From contig OX485807.1 in assembly GCA_950295325.1 (NCBI GenBank), positions 16,397,001 to 16,461,000 of the forward strand: a stretch of 64,000 nt of DNA, given 5' to 3'. Each line of letters begins with the position of its first letter. Position 1 is the stretch's first letter. Below, in pieces: positions 1 to 13,300 of this stretch. A program made the position numbers and the translations under genes. The notes below the pieces were generated by a model. That model did no database searches, was not told the DNA's origin, and saw nothing but the letters and a program-made list of their open reading frames with translations. The DNA is from Polytrichum commune (taxonomy: Eukaryota > Streptophyta > Polytrichopsida > Polytrichales > Polytrichaceae).

Positions 1-1159
1 CTTGATACACACACTTCTCATTCCTCAAACTCGTGGAGGTCTTGTGAGAAGCACATTTGTAGCAAATCTGACTAGCCTTCTGTTCCTATTTTCAAGATGG
101 CCCTGAGACAGGAGTTGTAGTCCACCGGGAGCTGAACGTGAACTGCAGACGTGAAAATTTTCATCTCAACCACATGAATCTGGCAGCAGATAGATACATA
201 CCTCTAGCACATCATATCCAAAGGTGATCGGACCTTGGACAACCTAAGTTGCAGTTCATTTTGTGCACTTTGTAAATTATGGAGAAGGGCTCTAAGTGCA
301 CCAATTGTCACTCTGGTGGAGAGTACTTATCGACAAATGCCATGCCCATTTCCTTGATTTGTTTAGAAACGACAAATTTGTATATAAGCCAATCTTGGTG
401 TAGTTGGGGGTTTGAAAGTGGCAAGAGGGGATGTTTAGCTGGCCCCTGAATCCTTACATGTAAGCCATTGATGTTAACTTCTTGCAGTGCCAACAGGCTT
501 CATTCAGAGACCTCATCAGGAATATTGTACTGGCTTGTATATATATTACATACATTGCTGACGATGGACCACTCTGTCAAATCCCTTGAAGTTGACTAAA
601 GAAATTCTTGGACATTTATTATGCAAATTTATTTTTACCTTTGGGTTCTGACTTTATGTATAACTATTCCAAATGTGTACTGGAAGGACCATTCTCAGCG
701 TTGTATTCCTTGTATGATAATTAAAATTCTTTGCATCTTCTATCCATAAATGGAACAAGCCTCTAAGCATATGTGTTACGTTTTTCACAATCCCAACTAG
801 GACTTTTATTGAAAAACAGATTGCTTTGTATAACATATTGTGTGTACCTATGATTGTTTATATGGGAAAAATTGTTTGTTGGTACATCCATACCATCAGC
901 AGTGAGGGTGCATAGCTTATGGAATGGAAAATCAGGGGTTACGTTCGAGACATTGTGTCTATATTCAGGTTAAAGTGGCTGTGACTTAGTTCCAATTACA
1001 CTCCCACATTTGAATATAGACCTTCTGTCTTGATAACAATGGTGTAGGCCATATTCAAAGTCCCAACCTTAATATATGGCCACATACAGAATTTATGCGG
1101 GCCACACTGAGTTTAGAAATCATATTTTCCATGTATATAAATAAAGTTGACACTTTAAT

Positions 1160-1510
1160 TTATATATTGTCTTATGCCAAGGAGAAAATGAAAACATAAT
1201 CATACTCGACTTTTATAATCAAAATAAAATGTATATATTTTGCACCCAAGGGCACCCTGGTTATATATTTGAACGTAGTTCTTCAATAGCATCAAGGTAG
1301 TCAACCTTTTCAAAAAGTGTATTGGAAGGATAAGTTGATTTTAGACAAGGTCACATTTGACAATATCAACTTAAAATGAAGTTATTTAATTCGCATGCAT
1401 GTTTTTGTGCATGTAGAGACTCATTATGGATCTCAAGTCTATTGTACAATGATTTTAAACCCTTAATGTTATTCAAGACCACATTGTGGTCTCGAACTCA
1501 AGGATACTAT
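1160..1510. repeat. Dispersed repeat, copy 1 (pair with 28985-29290)
   Basis: This stretch and 28985-29290 share, in the same order, a phrase like TATGCCAAGGAGAAAA near the start, a CAAGGGCACC phrase, a TTGATTTTAGA/GTTAATGTTAGA phrase followed by GGTCA, and a terminal CCACAATGTGG-like phrase. The match is diverged with indels, as expected of an old transposon remnant. No open frame is preserved. Confidence 0.5.
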
Positions 1511-1849
1511 CATTAAGCACACAGTCAAGGGTCCTTTTTGAGAAGAGAATACATTCTAAACTTTGAAATATCATGCTTGTGGCAACCAAAGTGCACATGA
1601 TGGTAAGGAGTTATGTAGTGTTAACATGGATGCGTGATTAAAGTCAATTAGTGTAGTATGTGACATTATGAAATAACACAAAGTCAACATTGCAATAATG
1701 ACAATAATTACAATGATGACAACATTCTATCATGACAAACTTCCAAGGGATTCCATTGCACACAAACTACAAAAATACCTAGTATGAGCCAAATTGCGCA
1801 CACTAGGTTGGCAAGTGAAACCGTTAATTATACTCACAACCATGATCAG

Positions 1850-3180
1850 AAGGGCCATCCACATACCCACAATACAATCCCGTACGAGCATCAAATTGCC
1901 CAAGACATCTACCTCTACCTTAATGGACAAATTACACCGAACCTCCATCCAATACTTAACATACATCATACTTAATAAACACAAGATAGAACATAACCAA
2001 CCTCTATATCTCCACCATCTTGATACTACAAACCTCCATTGCCTACGACTCCCATGGTCAACACAACATCAGAACCAACCATGACTCATGATTAAGTGGG
2101 CATCCTCATATTTCCAAAATCATTCTATTACACATGCTTCATAGTTTGAAGCTAATGGTGAGAGACCAAGAGTATCTTAGCCAAAGAAAGCCATATCTTC
2201 ACATTTTTCTTTGCTCTTGAACAAAACTACCCCAATACTACCCCAATCTCCCCACAACTTTGGAGTCATATACACCACTAACATCTTTGGTTGATTTGTC
2301 AACATCACATCTAGAGTGATCTGCAGTCTCTCTAGATGTTGATTTGTCAACATCTCAACAACATATGCACCACCAACATGCAACAAGGGCAACATAGGCC
2401 CCCTCCAGCACCCATGATGCATGTAAACCATATCACCATCTTCGGTCCAACTCAAAACAGCTTGGCGTGCCCCCAATACATTATCGATATCAGATCCATG
2501 ACTGCATGACCCTCGTCCACCATGATCACTAAACTTCAAGTTGGTCCACCATGAGGCCCCTCCCAATAGGGCACCCACCTTGCCATGCGGGGGCACACAC
2601 GACGCGCAGAGCCATCATCCAATTCTCCCTCCCAAGGCCGTCAGAAGCTTGACTACAATAAAACCACATCTAGAGAGACTGCAGCCGGAGACTCTTCTAC
2701 GCCCTGCGAACACAAGACTACAACTTCAACACAACCATCTCAATATGTATGACAAGATGCTACTTCTCAGCAACCCTACCCACAAACATTAACCCATTTC
2801 AAACCCTGCACACCATGACTTTGCCCACAAGCTAATAGAATATCTTGTCACCGCCACACACCATCCCAATCACAATAGTAACAAAATGCCAAGATAACAT
2901 GTTAGGAAGGGGTCCCATCTTGTTCAAGCTCAAAATTTCGGAATGACATTTTCATGCATCAACTAGCATTGTGGGTGCACAAGGACTTGACCCCAACCCT
3001 TCACATAGAACAGAGTTAAAACTACCACTGAATCACAAAACCTCAACATGTCCACTCCACAACTCCCACACAACCTTATATGACAACCCCAACACACCCA
3101 ACCCTCCCCACCGCGATGCACTACACCCCCATGAACCTCAAAACCATTAATAAATTGAACCCCCCAAATTATCATCCCAC
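1850..3180. other. G-poor, C-rich segment on the + strand
   Basis: On the + strand this segment is rich in A, C and T and strikingly poor in G, with many CCAAC, CACC and CATC runs. Neighbouring intergenic DNA does not look like this. The skew creates overlapping open frames on both strands. I see no recognisable protein, terminal repeat or target duplication; it may be an old mobile-element fragment. Confidence 0.4.
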
Positions 3181-3799
3181 CAAAACAAACCCTTTTGAGA
3201 CAATTCTTTATTAATTACAAAGCCTCCTATCTACATGTAAGTAATATTTCTATGTGCTGACTTGAATGGGGTAAACCCATTTGACGAACTCTAGAAAGAA
3301 CATGTTCTTAACCACGTTGGCAATAAAACTACAGAAGTCATTTTTTTCCTTTTTCTTTTAATACATAATGACACGTTACATAGGACCTTGATAGTACGCC
3401 ATTTGAGGTCAAAATATCATATTATCAAGAATGGAACATTTGGATAATACAACATTTTCTTGCACAATCAAACATGTCTTAAAAGTGAGGGAGAACATTA
3501 CTTAGTTCTATTTTTATGCATTTTTGTTTGACGAATAGGAGATAGTCATATATAGTATTACCATCTTGCCCTCTTTGAGCACTTGAGACCCTTAACATTG
3601 TCAATCATTCCTTGACAATCACCTTGATGATTGTCGTGACTTCCAACTTCACATACAAAATTGTTGGATTGGATGTGGAATCGTGTCATTCAATTAGCAA
3701 ATTTCGATACTGCAGTCAAAATGCAGAAATTGTATGTGGCAAAAGTGAAGATAATCTTCCTATTAAAGTAATCAGATAGGCCCTCGCAATTGTGTTTAT

Positions 3800-3935
3800 T
3801 ATTGAACCTCAAATAGTGCCTATATATTTTGAGCACATAGTCCAATCTCGTTGCAATAAATGTCTATTTGGTGTCAATTCTTAACTACAAACCATGTCAG
3901 ATACCACTCAAATATAGGTGTGTCATATAAGATCA
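3800..3935. repeat. Dispersed repeat, fragment of the 55-59 kb family
   Basis: Shares ordered phrases with 55262-55445, 58345-58500 and 59050-59230: TTTTGAGCACATAGTCCAATC, then ATGTCTATTTGGTG, then a TACCACTCAAATATAGG phrase. It is a short fragment of that roughly 350-bp dispersed family, far from the other copies. Confidence 0.55.
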
Positions 3936-4342
3936 CAAATCCGTCTTTCTGTATAAAATCCAATAAGAGGTCAGCTTCTGCAGTTAAGAGAACATCCAGT
4001 CAAGATTTACTGATCCTCTATCCATATATTATCTACTCATTGACATGACCTTACAGCAAGTTCACACATTGAGTTAAAAGTTGTATGTGCATGTATCCTC
4101 AACTATAATTGAGTGCAAAGACAATTGAGAGTGGAAAAGGCATCCATATCCAATAGCAGCTAAAGTGGCCAAGGGAGAACGTCTGAAATGTACATATGGC
4201 TGGGTTTCTTCGATCATTAGTGCCAGGCCCCAGAGCTTCTGGCAGCAGATGGAAAGCAAGAAGACCCAATGTTGGGCATGTCATGCAATGTTTTGCATGT
4301 TAAGGAGTTCTATGGAAAATGAACAAATAAGCAAACCAGGTT

Positions 4343-7300
4343 CTAGTTGATCTTGGGTTTCACTCTCCTCCTCCGTAGCAGCATCCAGATCACAACTGCT
4401 ATGACAATAATACCAGCCACTCCTTTTGTCCAGTCGAGTCCCAAATCCATTTGCCTTTCCTTAAGGCATCGGATTGGATGCAGAGCTGTCACAGTCTCGT
4501 TGGCCTCCATGTAGAAGCTGAACATCCACAATACATACAATTTCAGCATCATCTTTTGCAATATAATGTGCTTTAAAGTACTAGTATCCACTAAAACCAA
4601 TCAAGAACTTGACAGGCCAAGCCACTTGTTAAGACTCCTATGTCCTGAAAGTCATTGTCATGATATTAACGTCTACCTAAAATCCTTCAAAAGTGAAGTG
4701 GGGAGCATTCACAAGATATTTACTACATCCAAGCTCTCTTAAGCATATTTAGCATATATATCGAATATTTTAGCACATAACATCCAACCAATCATTTCAT
4801 TTTGCAATAACTCTCTTTATGCCTCTCAAGAGCGGAAAGGGATTCTTGATGATACTTGACGTTCCTATTGAACTTAGTAATAATCACAGCATGCAACAGA
4901 GATACATACAGAGCAGTGGAAAGTCAACTCACTCTTTTGCATCCTTCTCAAGATAACTGAGCAGCTTGACTACCTCACCATACCGCAAAGTTTCAGCTAA
5001 ACTTGCAATCTGCAATCACATTCACCATGTACTCATACTTAACACTTTTGCACCTCCACTTTTGCAACTGCTACTATCCCACCAAAGGCTTACATAAATT
5101 CATACCACACCAGCCCTATATAACAAGAATACTTAAGGTTTCCTTCAAGAATATGCACTGCTTGAAAGAATGTATGCTTCTAAGCTGACACCCTTACTGG
5201 AGTCCATGAGTAGCAGGCATTTGATACTTTATTGATAAAATAACAAGGCGTACCCGCTTCCAGATGTTGACTACAGATTGATAGTGCCTCAATAATTTCT
5301 GTTGACGTGCTCTCACCACACCAAAAGTCTTCTCATCTGCCAAAGGAAAGTTATATGCACTTTAGGTACCCGAATAATTTATTTGCATACAGAGGATGTC
5401 AAAACTTCCAGTTGTCCTGCCATGTCTACACATTCATGCACAATATAATGGAAAGTGTCCTCAAGGCTGATACTTGAGCACATAAAATATGTCTTCTATT
5501 GCAAGCCAGCAACAGATGAGCAACTGAACACACAGGCTCGAGAGCATACATGTTTGCTCCTTGCTCAACAAGGCAATTGCAGCATTCACTAGTTCAATGG
5601 ACTCATCCAACATAGTAACCATATAGCTTCGAGCCACAGCATCATTTTGGAAGACTGAAACTGCAGACCCTTTTGATGTGCTGGAGAGAAAATGTGACCC
5701 TGCCACCCATGTCCAGTCCTGCCGCCATGAAACACCACCACTGTAAATTTAACAGATCACACATGTGATTCATTGCTTAACAAAGGATACTGATATATGT
5801 CAACATGGAGGTTGATCAGATATTTTATTCATAACAAAACAAAGGTCGTTGGTACAAAGAACATAAGAAGCTGAAGCTATTCAGTCAGAGTTCTTGCCAG
5901 GGACAGATGTCCAATAGATTTTTATTGCATTCTCTTTGAAGAATAATCATGCTGTCTATATATTGAATGTGGTACTTCCCTCTACCTCGTAGCAGCTAAA
6001 GCCTAAGTAGAGAAAATGATACTGGTCTTTATCTCTACCACATGCTTTACAAATTCAGATACTCTTCCACTCATTTCACCTTGAAATATCAGTAGGTAAA
6101 GTCCACCTTAACACCCCCCCACTCATTTCAATCACATGTTCACGGGCAGCAACAAGGCCGAAGTAAGAAGAGCTCTCTTGTAGTAAGTTCAAGCATATCC
6201 TTGCCTTTCATTCTTAGGCACAAAGTATTATCCAAAACCAAAATATCTTTAGAGTGTTTTCTGATGAGGTTTGTTATAGATCTGCTCAATGTCTCCTCAA
6301 AATGATTAAAAATTGAAAAGAAATTTCCAAACCTGTGCTGTGTTCTGGTGAGCATGACTGTAAGTAACCTCTGTGGGCACCAACCCTGCTAAGTGCTCTG
6401 CCACAGCTGCCACTGCTGCCTTCATTGGTCGGCTGCAACAGATCAATAAATTTGATCATTCTCTACCCTTGAAGAATTTTCATGGAACATGAGCATCTCA
6501 GTCTAAATTTGACCAGAAAACCAATACTGAATTGCAAGATGAAGCCTTACCTGAGGTCCCAATGGATGACTTTGCTATTGCACTGCAAATGGCTTTCCCA
6601 CTTTGGTTCAGTTGATTGGACAACAAAAACCATGTCTGGTAATGCTTTTGCAACATAATGTTTGTCTATGAACAGAGGCTCTAGACCTGATCGGACAAAC
6701 CAGAAGATGGGAACTTCCAAGGTTGTCCTTCCCTGCGCATTGAGATCTGCAAAGAATGACATTTGTAACCCATTTGTGATTCATTTTAAATATTGTAGCA
6801 GATTTCAAAAAATTCCATCTATAAATCTTCACTTATTATTCATGTTATCAGAACAGAGTCTAGAAACTTCTCAAAACCAACATGGAGAATTCACTTCACC
6901 CTACCAACTTGAGAGAATTCACTTGAGGGATTCATATCATCAACTTGCAGAAAGTAGAGGAGCAAACTGTAACCTGAGTTGGTCCCAAAGCCGCTGAGGC
7001 TCTGCAACTGGCCCTGGAGGAGAAGGGAGTCGAGGTAAACACGATTTGATGCCCGATAAGTCCCATTCACCAAGAGTACTGGGACTGCCGCAGCCCGTCG
7101 TGCCACAGAGAAGGCCATAGCCAATGCAGGATCATCTGAGAGTACAACCCTATAACCCACCAATACCACAACAGTAGTGAACAACAATGCTTGGCCAGAA
7201 AGCCTGTATCCTTGTCTTTCAAAATTTCTTACTGTTCCAGTAAGCAGTCCAGTGGATTATGAAGCCTTGAAGCCTTTAAAATACAAGAGGAGGTTATCCA

Positions 7301-10300
7301 CGTCAAAAAGCCTGTCCTGATTCTAGTGGAAGGTAATGGAACCTCTACTTCACTCAAACTAGCATAATTAAGAACCCATTCATTGGACATATGATAATGC
7401 ATATTAACTGGTCAAACAGCTATTTTGATCACTAGGACTCTCTTAGGCTTCGGTTCAGAATTGTATGGCCAAATCTAGAAAACAAAAAGAGGAAACAAAA
7501 TAAGTACCAAAAGTCTACTGGCTGGTCTCATGGGAATAAGACAAAGGGATTACAATGAATATGATGACATATCAAACATGTAGACAGAAAACATTAAAAA
7601 CGTGGAGAAATATACTTAACTCAAAAGTTATGGAGAGTGACTATGAGATAATTAATAATGAGTTGTGTTCTCACTTTTTTACACTGAAAGCAACCTTCTG
7701 AGAAGGCACGATCAGCTGACTTAGGGCTAGTTTGAACCCATCAACGTCCACCGGCAGCAAAATTGGATTCTTCAACTTCTGCACACATCATAATAAGATC
7801 AACGACACCCATGTCTGAGACACAGCAAGTGGTAGACCAATATATTGCTAGATACATTTAAAAATTAAAAATTAAAATAAATCCAAAGTCATTCTAGTAT
7901 ATTTGACCCCTAGCCAAAATTCCTAAACACAAAGACATTTCACTTTACTAACAAATAGAGAGGCTCACAATAGGACCTCCCCACAGTGATCAGTCATTAA
8001 CCAACCTCTTGAGTAATGACATAAATCTGGAAAACGATTTTTTCATAATGATGGAATGCACCATCAGCTGTTGATGGCGTGACAACATGCTTCATAGATG
8101 ATGATAAAATTGCTCCAAGGTGTGACAAAAATGAATCCCGCGAAGTAGAAAAATCTTCTGGTTTCTGCAAAATTGCAACCAACATCCCACAGCAGATCGA
8201 CAACTTCAGCATCTAACTTTAAGAACAAGGGCAAGTATAACAGCCAAACATATATAAAACAAGCAGGGTTTCTATTCAAGCTCACAAAACTAAAAATATT
8301 GGAAAATTATGTCAGTCCATATCAGACTGAAGTCTTGAAAGCGGCTTATCTGAACTCTTGATTTAAGTAGTAATAAAATTAGAACAATAAGGGTCAGTTC
8401 CCATGTAGTCCGCTTGCCCACCAGATTCTAGTGGAAATGAAGATTTCACCTGGTGGCATTGACATTTCCACTAGAATTTGGTGGGCGAGCGACCTACATA
8501 GAAACTAACCCTAGCTCCACCACACTGACATGGACAACAAAGAAGGGCAAATAACTAGTCACTTCAAGAAAGAGACTGATGGACATAATATAAGAGGAGA
8601 GTTCATCATATGCACGTACTGTTCGAGGGACAGCGAACAGATTCCATTCATCAATTCGCTTCAAAGCATCAGCAGCCTTCACTCGTTGCTCTTCATTTGG
8701 AAGCTCAGAAGTGAAACTTCTGAGCTCAGATTTGACATCACTCATCCTTTCCCGAAGCTCTGCAATGATTAACCCGCTCCCCATTCAGGAATCTTAAAAG
8801 AAAATAAAAAATCTAAAACATTTTAGAAACCCACCATCCAACGTGATGTGTTCAAGAATTGGTGGAGCTTTAAAACATGATGTGACCATGAATAGCAATG
8901 TAAATACCACAGACCACACAGCACAATGCTATAGAACTTTGCTGACTGAGATAACTATTACAATAGCAATACGGAGTGGTGAAAAAGAAATCAGGTCCTT
9001 CTGAAGTGAATAAGAACTATGTTTGTGGACCTCTGCATATTTTTGACAACACAGAACTTTCTTCAGGCATCTAAGGTTGTTTGGCATGACCAATGGACAA
9101 CCAGAATACAATCCTCTGTGAATAACATTGCATCTGTCTAATAACATTCCAGTCAGAGGTATACTGTACCTTCACACAAGGAGAGGTGAATCTTTCGACC
9201 GTCACAATGCTTGAAGTAAAACATTTCGTAAACATCAATTTCGGCCAGCAGCATATCAACAGCATGCTGCTGGTAATCCTGAAACTCAAGCCATGACCCA
9301 GTCATCACTACTACTGTGCATACTACTGTAAAAGTATTATAAGACTGGCTACACAAGCAAACCACTTCTGCAACTCCTCATGAAGCATACTCCAAACCAA
9401 TTCTTTTACAGAGGTAAATGATTGACTAGATACATTGAGATACGAATATTTATCAAAAGAGAATCAAAAAGGTTGAGCTATACCTGTTTCTCTTCGAACA
9501 TGGAAAATCGATCTTGAACCATATTCTGCAACTCCTCATGAACCTCGTCCTCTGTCCAATGAAATAACCCAAGTAGTTTAATAGCAAACATATCCTCACC
9601 CACATAACCTGAAGACTTGCGTGTCCAAAGCTCTGTTGCTTCTTACAGACCATTGTTTGCAAGTGGGGTTTGTTAGATTATGTTGAGAAGAGTGCATTTA
9701 ACAAAGTCACACACCCCACTTGCCACCTGACCAATTTGAGACATCTAGAGTACAAAAAATAATAGAATTACGCAATACCATTGTAACCCACAACATGTGG
9801 CCCAAAACTTGAGTCCACAGAAGGCAAGCTCCGTTCAACTCGAACACCTTCTCCACCAACAGTTGGGCCCCAAGTAAATGGCCCTGCTGTCAAATCAATG
9901 AAAGCCCACCTGAAAGACAGCACATTAAATGATCAACTCGGGCTCCTAGTTGCATGGAGATCATGGACAAGATATCTACACTTACAGGTCAAAGTACACG
10001 TTGACGCAGGTGAATATGCGTTCTTGGGATGATCAAATTCTCCTTTTGTGATATTCAATTTGATTGACCTTCTCATGCGACAATTACAACTGTTGGAAAG
10101 AAGATGCTTCATAACAGAATCTCAAATCAATCTGCTCAGTGATGCACTTATACAAACTGTGCATATTGGACAAGCTACAGATTGTTGGCCAGTTATACAA
10201 GTGTGTGCTTGAGATTTACTGTAATATCTTTTTAAGCATTACCTCATGCTCTACTGCTAACAATCTGGTTCACAAACATTTACATAGCAGGTTCGCACCT

Positions 10301-13300
10301 ATGATTGCCCACCCATGTATCCACAAGACAGTCAGGCTGCATGTTTGTTGGTTTCCCTTCCTTCAGTGCTCTAAACAGAATACTTGATTCTGCACCCTTT
10401 CCAGCCAATATCTGCATAGACATTGCATCAATCACCCAAATGATACACATCAGGTCACCCACTCCTGCTAAGCAATCAACATTCAAAGCATTATAACTTG
10501 CACAGTAGATCCATTCAATTATAGGTACAATAGAACATGAAAACAGCAATAGCATGCACACCTGTTGAGCAGTGTGAACCATAACATCCACTGCCGACTT
10601 GCCATGTAAATCCTTTTCCACTTCAGAAAGAGCATCATTGTACGCATCCACCCAGTGTCCCTGGTTTCCTCTGCATACTTTGTGAGTCTCACACTTTCAC
10701 ATATTTCTCAAGCAAGAGATAGATCGCAAGAGCGCATCCTAACCACTACATTAAAATCTTGGAATATTGGAAAATTGTTCAAACAGATACAGAAAGCTCT
10801 TCACCACTATGCTATTTTTGCACATATAATGCACCAAAGACACAGTGCTGAAAAGTTTCCTCAACAGTCAGGGGCACTGCTAGGGATAACAGTACACTAG
10901 ATTCCTCAAAATACCTAAGCTTAGGCGTTGTTGCAAACACAAGAAAGACCAAATTGTGATATAGAATTGTATATCAAGCAGGAGCAGGTAACCATCTTGA
11001 GCACACATGAAGAGAAGTTGCTCAGATGTTAAGCACATCATACCGTGTCTGTGGTGTCAGCTGTGGTGTATGCAAACTTGAGCATAGGATGTCGTGCATA
11101 CAATGGCTTCTGATACCTCTCCTTCTCTGGATAAAAACAAAATTCAGAATTGCAAAAATACAATGATGCATTAAAGTGGAAACTTTCATGACAAGAGATC
11201 AAACGAAGTGATTAATTCCTCTTTAATGGATAAGTGACCATGTTGAAGCCAGTGTACATCAATACGAAGTACAAGTTTGCTTTCTTTCATAAAGATAATG
11301 CCTATGCAGCTACTATCTACAAATTACAATGTCATACATTCATGGACAATTGTTAACGGATTACGATTTTATGTCATTCACCTTAACATGAAACGTTAAC
11401 GCTTCAAGTATCCTCATTGAAGCTCAAGAATTCTATTGCAAAACAGAATCATGTTCATGGTCTTTCATGGAGAAATAGTGATCCATTAACTCTTGACCCT
11501 CTTCTTTTATTAGTTACTTTGACAAAATCAAACTTATTAGAAGAATCCCATTCACTTACAAGAATATATATCTTCTCCAACTATGAACCATATAAGTTCC
11601 TGGAACCCACTGTAATTTTAAATTAGGTGGGCCACAAAAACATACAAGTCCACCATATCTAAAGAAGACATTTTTGTGGTGAGATCTTGTCTGCTGACAT
11701 CTACATACTCTTAAGGAACACTTTGCAGCACACTACCAGTCAGCCCACCCTAACTGGACGAATAAATGTACTATAGTAGGTTCAAAACCTTACATTTCAG
11801 GTTCTCCATGAGGCCAGTGTTCATCTAAACTAAGTATGATACAATCTACTGCATACTAAGTTGCCACCCATCATTCAGTTGTTTCAAGAATAGCACAACT
11901 ACTTTGTGGTCTGAACATCTTCTAGGTTTCTAATTCACAACCAAGAATACATCAACTTCCGTTGATACCCTAGACTGAACTCATGGTTGTAATGCTTACC
12001 CAAAGGATTCGAGAGACGAATTACATTTGAATCAAAAACACTTTTCTTGACCTCTCCATCCTGCACAGAATGCTACAAGTCAGAAATAGCATGAAACAGG
12101 ACATGAAATAGTAAGAAAGGTAGTGAAAAAATCCATACTTTTTATATTTTCATCATAACATTATTTATTCAACCTCTTCCCTCCTCTTTGCCACTTCTTT
12201 CTGTTGTTCAAGTTGGTGATGAATTTGGTTTTCCAACAATTAGAAAATGTGACCTCAAAAAGTTGTTTCACTTTTCAGTAATGCCTATGTTCTTCATTCT
12301 TCCTTTTCATGTTCGCATGCAGATTTTAGTTTCTTTAGTTATTAAAATCAAGGCCAATTGTTACTGTCCTTCCAATCCTGCTCAATATTAGTTATCATAA
12401 ATACGCTGTCCCCAACCTACCTAGTATTACTGTGTTCTCTATCCCCTGTCAAGTACTGTTCATACTCTTCCCAAAGTGTGACTTTCACATTACCTTTGGA
12501 TGGAAGTAATCAGAAAAGCCCCACCACTAATTTATATTTCATTGAGTATGAATTTGTTCACAACAATATTCTCCACTTTGAACTGTGCAAGATCTTTGAC
12601 AGGAAAATAGGACACAAGCTGAAGAGTTCAAGAGAATAGACTAGAAAAAGGGTGGTGAACAGATACTCACAGTTTGAAGAAGCAAAAGCTCCTCCTCGGA
12701 CAACCCCCGTCTACACCCAATGTGACGTGCATGCGTCAGATTGTTACCACAAACATTTTCAGTCAGTTCTTACACAGAAATTATACGAATAGTGTGTCTT
12801 CTCTATGAGATCTATGTACCTTGCTCTAAGCACTTAGAAAAACCATATGGAGAAAAGGGAGAGGTATTTCCCAGCATATGAATTCTTAAAAATTGACTGG
12901 AATATCAGTCACTTTAGTCTACTAAATACACCCCGAGCCTGTCAAACAGTTAGTGTCTGGGAGGTTCAATTGACAGTGACTTCATTCCCTCAGCTAATTT
13001 CTTAACCTATACCAAAAATTATGATAAAAGTTCCTGACGGCATGGGTTTAAAAAAGTGCAAACCCTCCTAGAAAAACTAGTAAGCTTAAGAGTCAAGCAA
13101 GCTCTTCTACTTCCATTTTCTAAGGATAACACTGTCTATGCTGACTGTATGTAACTTCCAGATGAAACAGGTCACAAAGATTAGAATCCCAGAATATAGA
13201 GTGCAGAAACCAGACAAGAACCTCACCGATAACCATAATTTGCACGAGTTGAATTCCGCTTTGGGTTTAGTATTATGATGTTATAAGCATCATCCAGCTG

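Larger units (their letters stand above)
1..4342. other. Gene-free, repeat-derived stretch
   Basis: No chain of open frames with splice sites that reads as a known protein is visible on either strand. Open stretches of 60-140 codons around 1730-3180 overlap on both strands and follow a strong base-composition bias, so I take them as by-products of composition. Parts match other places in the window: 1160-1510 resembles 28985-29290, and 3800-3935 resembles repeats at 55-59 kb. The segment directly precedes the 3' end of the gene at 4343. Confidence 0.6.

Noticed and set aside
2177-2596. Open frame of 139 codons on the - strand
   Set aside because: It falls in the strongly G-poor segment, where long frames arise on both strands by composition; no known domain is visible.
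6140-6330. Open stretch in the - strand between two exons of the membrane-protein gene
   Set aside because: Splicing from 6333 to 5718 in phase gives the conserved DWTWVAG phrase; the open stretch is intronic.
10661-10670. Alternative acceptor 10 bases upstream of exon 10660-10562
   Set aside because: Using it breaks the reading frame; the acceptor ending ACCAG before GGACACTGG restores phase and family similarity.
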